From Cohnella hashimotonis (GTDB taxonomy: Bacteria > Bacillota > Bacilli > Paenibacillales > Paenibacillaceae): a DNA stretch of 64,000 bases. The stretch is from positions 2,232,001-2,296,000 of the forward strand of contig NZ_JAGRPV010000001.1 of the NCBI RefSeq assembly GCF_030014955.1, written 5' to 3'. Made by a program: the position numbers and the translations under genes. This document shows positions 60,581 to 64,000 of this stretch, one piece after another; within the stretch, counting starts at the first letter, position 1, and each line of letters opens with the position of its first letter. Under the pieces are notes generated by a model. That model was not told the DNA's origin. It worked only from the letters and a program-made list of their open reading frames with translations, and searched no databases.

Positions 60581-62158
60581 TTACCTCAGTCCCTTGTCCT
60601 TCAGGAAGGCGTCCCATTGCGCGGCGACTTCGGCTTCGTACTTCTCGAGGCCGGAGGCTTTGAGCTTGTTCTCGAACTCGGGCAGCATCTTGGCCGGATC
60701 GACGGCGCCGGTCTCGAGCGCGGTCGAATACTCGTTGCCTACCGCGTTCAGGTTGGCGCCTTCGGCTTTGATCTTTTCTTCGTTGATCGAGAAGCCGTTG
60801 CTGGCCGGCACGATGGCGCTGTCGTTCAGCTCGATCGTCTTTTCCCACGTGTCGGGGTCCATGCCTGGTTTCAGGTAGGCGTTGAACTGGTTGCCGAACA
60901 CCCAGTCGCCGTTCGGCGCATAGCCGGAGCCCTCGATCGGCGCGATGAACTTGTCATCCGTCTTCGTGTAGTGCTTGCCCTCGATGCCGTTGCAGATGAG
61001 GTTATACAGATACTTGTCGGTGTTGAGCAGGTTGATCAGCATGAGCGCGCGCTCGGGATTTTTGGAGTTTTTGTTGATGACGTGCATGGCGCTCGCGATA
61101 CCGGTAAAGTAGCTGTCCGAGATCGGGACGTAGACGACATCGTTGCCGCCGTTGATCGCTTTTTCGCCGATCTCGCCGCCTGGCTTGGACGTGAATTCGA
61201 GCGAAACGGCCACATTGCCTTTGCCCTTCAGATCGTTGATGTTCTGAAGCACGGGCGCGTCCTTATTGATATAGCCGGCTTGGTACCAGCTGTGGATCGT
61301 CTGATAGAAGTCTTTTTTCGCTTCGAGCGAATCGATCTTGCCGATCATGGCATAGGTCGTGTCGTCCTTCTTGTAGCCGACGGCTGCGCCGTCCGGCGCA
61401 ACGGCATTCGGATCGACGAACAGGCCGTTGGAATTTTGCGCGAGACCGAGCGGAACGATGCCTTTTTCGTTGTCCTTAAGCGTCTTCAGGAACGGCTCGA
61501 TATCTTTGTACGAGTGGATCGAGCCGACGTCGAGATTGTACTTGTCGACGAACCGTTTTTGAATGATCAGGCTCTTCTGCTTGGCCGCGATTTGATAGAT
61601 CGGGAAGCCGTATACCTTGCCGTCGGCGGCTTTCATATCCGGCCAGAACTTATCGGGAATATTGGCACGCGCGTCCGGGGCATACTTGGCGATCATGTCG
61701 TCCGGCAGTTCAAGATAAGCCCCCTTTTCGATGTACGGCTGATAGTTCCCCAGCCAGCCCTTGGAGCTCCATGCGATATCGAACGCCTCGCCGGCTGCAA
61801 GCATGGCGTTTAACTTCGGCTCGTACTCGTCGAATGTCAGCGGTTTCAGATCGACGGTTGCGTTTATTTTTTCCTTCAGATATTTGTTGATCTCGTCGTT
61901 GACCAGCTTCTGGTCGGGACCCGGGTTGGCGGCGACGGGATAGATGAACGTGAGCTTGACCTCAGGAAGCTCCGCCGGGGTCGATTGGGCACTTGCCGAC
62001 GAGCTTGCGGATGCGCTCGCGCTCGCCGTCGCGGAGCCGCTATCGCTTGCCGATGCGCTCGGGCCGGCCGTATTGGCGTTGTTGTTATTGCTGCAAGCCG
62101 CAAGCGCGGCCATCGAGAGAAGCAGCATATATTGCGGAATCCGTTTTCCTTTTTTCAT
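60581..62158 (-). CDS. LplA-like sugar ABC substrate-binding lipoprotein
   Basis: A 525-residue large solute-binding lipoprotein of the LplA/YtcQ kind. Lipobox LAAC (Cys22) is followed by an Asn run and a Ser/Ala-rich linker to about 65, then KLTFIYPVAANPGPDQKLVN, PLTFDEYEPKLNAMLAAGEA, AFDIAWSSK, DGKVYGFPIYQIAAKQ and RALMLINLLNTDKYLYNLI. The C-terminal 140 residues (from about NGIEGKHYTKTDDK) match the DUF3502 domain found in such proteins. GGAGGG lies 7 nt before ATG 62158. Last gene of the operon. These systems import oligosaccharides from plant or own polysaccharides. Confidence 0.92.
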   Translation of the reverse strand: MKKGKRIPQYMLLLSMAALAACSNNNNANTAGPSASASDSGSATASASASASSSASAQSTPAELPEVKLTFIYPVAANPGPDQKLVNDEINKYLKEKINATVDLKPLTFDEYEPKLNAMLAAGEAFDIAWSSKGWLGNYQPYIEKGAYLELPDDMIAKYAPDARANIPDKFWPDMKAADGKVYGFPIYQIAAKQKSLIIQKRFVDKYNLDVGSIHSYKDIEPFLKTLKDNEKGIVPLGLAQNSNGLFVDPNAVAPDGAAVGYKKDDTTYAMIGKIDSLEAKKDFYQTIHSWYQAGYINKDAPVLQNINDLKGKGNVAVSLEFTSKPGGEIGEKAINGGNDVVYVPISDSYFTGIASAMHVINKNSKNPERALMLINLLNTDKYLYNLICNGIEGKHYTKTDDKFIAPIEGSGYAPNGDWVFGNQFNAYLKPGMDPDTWEKTIELNDSAIVPASNGFSINEEKIKAEGANLNAVGNEYSTALETGAVDPAKMLPEFENKLKASGLEKYEAEVAAQWDAFLKDKGLR

Positions 62159-62288
62159 CTCTGAACCCTCCGTTGAATGGACCCTTATTATTTAATACGC
62201 CGTGCTCCCGTGTCTGACCTGCTGCCGCCCCAAAAGCCGATCACCTCCCTTAAACGCAGCGGCAGTTCTTTATCGATTCTTGCCGGCT

Positions 62289-63167
62289 CTAGCCTTTGAG
62301 CGAGCCGACCGTAATGCCTTTGACGAAGTACTTCTGGAAAAAGGGAAATACGAGAAGCATTGGACCGCTCGCGACGATCGCCATCGCCATCCGGACGGAC
62401 AGCGTCGGGAATTGCGCGAACTGCAGCTTGTCGGACACCTGCGCCATCGGCGAATTCGCGAGGAACTCGGCCTGCGATAAAATGCGGACGAGCAGCAGCT
62501 GCAGCGGAATATACTTGTCGTTGTCGATGAACAGCAGCGCGTTGTACCACTCGTTCCAATAGCCGAACGCGATAAACAGTCCAAGCGTCGCAAGCGCCGG
62601 CGTCGAGAGCGGGAGGATGATACGGAAGAAGATCCGGAATTCGCGCGCGCCGTCGATCTTGGCCGATTCGACGATTTCCGGCGAGATTTTGTCCAGGAAG
62701 CCCTTCATGATCATGATGTTGAACGGGCTCATGAGCGCGGGGATGATCAAGGCGGCGAGCGAATTTTTCAAATGCAGGTACTGTGTCATCAGAATGTAGA
62801 AAGGGATCAGGCCGCCGTTGAACAGCATCGTGAAGAACACGTAAAACGTAAGCGGTCGATTGTACCTGAAGTCGCGCCGCGAGATCGGGTAAGCCATGAG
62901 CGCCGTGAGCATCAGCGACAAAAACGTGCCGATGATCGTGATCATGATCGTGACGCCGTAGCCGCGCAGGATCGTGTCCGGCTTTTCGAAGACGATCCGG
63001 TAAGCTTCGCCGCTCCATACTCGGGGGATGAACTGGTACCCGTATTCGAACAGGCTGTCCTCCGAGGAGAGCGAGATCGAGACGACGAGAATGAACGGCG
63101 CTACGATCAACAGGCAGACGACGATAAAGAAAGCGTTGATGAACCAATTGTTCGATTTGAGCGTCAT
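62289..63167 (-). CDS. LplC-like sugar ABC permease
   Basis: A 292-residue permease with six helices; start SNNWFINAFFIVVCLLIVAP. The EAA loop is PEIVESAKIDGAREFRIFFR, followed by IILPLSTPALATLGLFIAFG and YWNEWYNALLFI. The C-terminus QKYFVKGITVGSLKG is standard for LplC/YtcP. GGAGG stands about 10 nt before ATG 63167. Between it and the binding-protein start (62158) lie 130 bp without a gene. Confidence 0.93.
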   Translation of the reverse strand: MTLKSNNWFINAFFIVVCLLIVAPFILVVSISLSSEDSLFEYGYQFIPRVWSGEAYRIVFEKPDTILRGYGVTIMITIIGTFLSLMLTALMAYPISRRDFRYNRPLTFYVFFTMLFNGGLIPFYILMTQYLHLKNSLAALIIPALMSPFNIMIMKGFLDKISPEIVESAKIDGAREFRIFFRIILPLSTPALATLGLFIAFGYWNEWYNALLFIDNDKYIPLQLLLVRILSQAEFLANSPMAQVSDKLQFAQFPTLSVRMAMAIVASGPMLLVFPFFQKYFVKGITVGSLKG

Positions 63168-63185
63168 AGCGGATTCGCCTCCGGA

Positions 63186-64000
63186 TTAGAAAAGCGCGTT
63201 GTCGCGGTCGATGCGGCGGACGATATAATTGGCGGACACGACGGTGACGAGGCCGACGAACGACTGCAGGAACCCAACGGCCGCCGCGGAATTGATGTCG
63301 CCGAGCTTCGTGAGCGCGCGGTATACGTAAGTGTCGATAATGTCCGTCGTCGGAAAGTTCGGCCCGACATTGTTCGGGATGAAGTAGTGAAGCCCGAAGT
63401 CGCCGCGGAAGATGTTGCCGAGTCCGAGAATGAACAGGATGATGACGAGCGGCTTGAGCAGCGGCAGCGTGATCCGGGCCATCATCTGGATGCGGGTCGC
63501 GCCGTCGAGCTTGGCGGCTTCGTAGTACTCCGTGCTGATGCCCGTCATGCCGGCGTAGTAGACGAGCGTCGAGAAGCCGACGCCTTTCCACAGCGCGATG
63601 AGCGGCAGGATGTACATCCACGGCGTCGTCTCCAAATACCAGTTGTGCTCGGGAAATCCGAGAAACGCCAGCACCTTGTTCGCGAACCCGTTCTCGAAGT
63701 CGAGGAACGCGTTGCCGATATAGCCGACAAGCACCATCGAGAGGAAAAACGGAAGGAACAATACCGTTTGATAGATTTTCATCAGCCGTCCGGAAAGCTC
63801 GTTCAGCAGCAGTGCCAGCAGCAGCGCCGCGATCGTCCCCGTAATGATGTAGGCGAAATTGTACAGTAGCGTATTGCGGATAATCCGGTACGCGTCTTCC
63901 GCCTTGAACAAAAATTCGAAATTGCGAAATCCTACCCACTCGCTTCCGAAAATGCCGCGGTCATATCTGAAGTTTTTGAACGCCAGAATGAGGCCGATCA
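63186..64000 (-). CDS. LplB-like sugar ABC permease, 5' end outside the window
   Basis: The frame is open from the stop at 63186 to the window end (271 residues visible). The N-terminal part reads IGLILAFKNFRYDRGIFGSE and WVGFRNFEFLF, the typical region after TM1 of LplB/YteP permeases, so about 40 residues including TM1 are missing. The EAA loop is STEYYEAAKLDGATRIQMMA, followed by RITLPLLKPLVIILFIL; the end EIDTYVYR-like DIIDTYVYRALTKLGDINSA and SANYIVRRIDRDNALF fits the family. It lies 18 bp upstream of the LplC-like gene. Confidence 0.93.
   Translation of the reverse strand, partial: IGLILAFKNFRYDRGIFGSEWVGFRNFEFLFKAEDAYRIIRNTLLYNFAYIITGTIAALLLALLLNELSGRLMKIYQTVLFLPFFLSMVLVGYIGNAFLDFENGFANKVLAFLGFPEHNWYLETTPWMYILPLIALWKGVGFSTLVYYAGMTGISTEYYEAAKLDGATRIQMMARITLPLLKPLVIILFILGLGNIFRGDFGLHYFIPNNVGPNFPTTDIIDTYVYRALTKLGDINSAAAVGFLQSFVGLVTVVSANYIVRRIDRDNALF

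Overview
The window looks like chromosomal DNA of a GC-rich member of the Bacillota, most likely Paenibacillaceae (Paenibacillus or Cohnella type). The signs are repeated sugar-uptake loci that pair a YesN-type AraC response regulator with a YesM-type histidine kinase, lipoprotein sugar-binding proteins with two permeases and no local ATPase, large glycosidase genes, AGGAGG ribosome binding sites, and Zur-, Fur- and CcpA-like sites. The genus is an inference. No rRNA, tRNA, prophage or CRISPR array was recognised.

Layout. 1-3.5 kb: the 3' part of an aldo/keto reductase, a 5'-truncated NmrA-like reductase, a TetR regulator and a convergent alpha/beta hydrolase with two palindromic operators in its promoter. 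3.8-14.4 kb (+ strand): carbohydrate locus 1, made of response regulator, kinase, binding protein, two permeases, a GH127-type beta-L-arabinofuranosidase and a secreted BNR-repeat protein with a duplicated C-terminal module. 14.5-17.9 kb: a small membrane protein, a flavin monooxygenase and an MFS exporter. 18.0-28.3 kb (- strand): carbohydrate locus 2, read as large GH106-like glycosidase, kinase, response regulator, binding protein and two permeases; an AraC regulator ending in nine Asn-Gly-Gln repeats is divergent from it. 30-33 kb: an SPFH protein, an NAD-kinase-like protein and a Crp-type regulator. 33.2-36.1 kb: a D-Ala-D-Ala carboxypeptidase with a VanRS-like two-component system.

36.1-47.5 kb is a metal-homeostasis island. 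It holds a YcgQ/YcgR-like pair and a ZnuA-like lipoprotein on either side of two Zur-like boxes, a TroABCD/MntABCD-like transporter behind two MntR-like palindromes and a phased 15-nt repeat, and an EfeUOB-like iron system behind a clear Fur box. 47.9-52.3 kb: a LysR regulator, metE and two crcB fluoride channel genes. 52.4-57.3 kb: an unassigned (alpha/alpha)6-like glycosidase-type protein and a membrane-bound AraC regulator.

57.4-60.5 kb is the least ordinary region. An IS4-family element with 14-bp terminal repeats and a 7-bp target duplication sits exactly inside the -10 box of what looks like the promoter of the next gene. That gene encodes a protein with a PD-(D/E)XK (DUF559/Vsr-like) region and a winged helix, preceded by a terminator-like leader hairpin. 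Just after it lies a strict 51-bp tandem array of 13 hairpins, each able to fold in two mutually exclusive ways. One divergent copy of the hairpin lies on the far side of the IS. The window ends in a third, LplABC-like sugar ABC transporter on the - strand, cut by the window edge.
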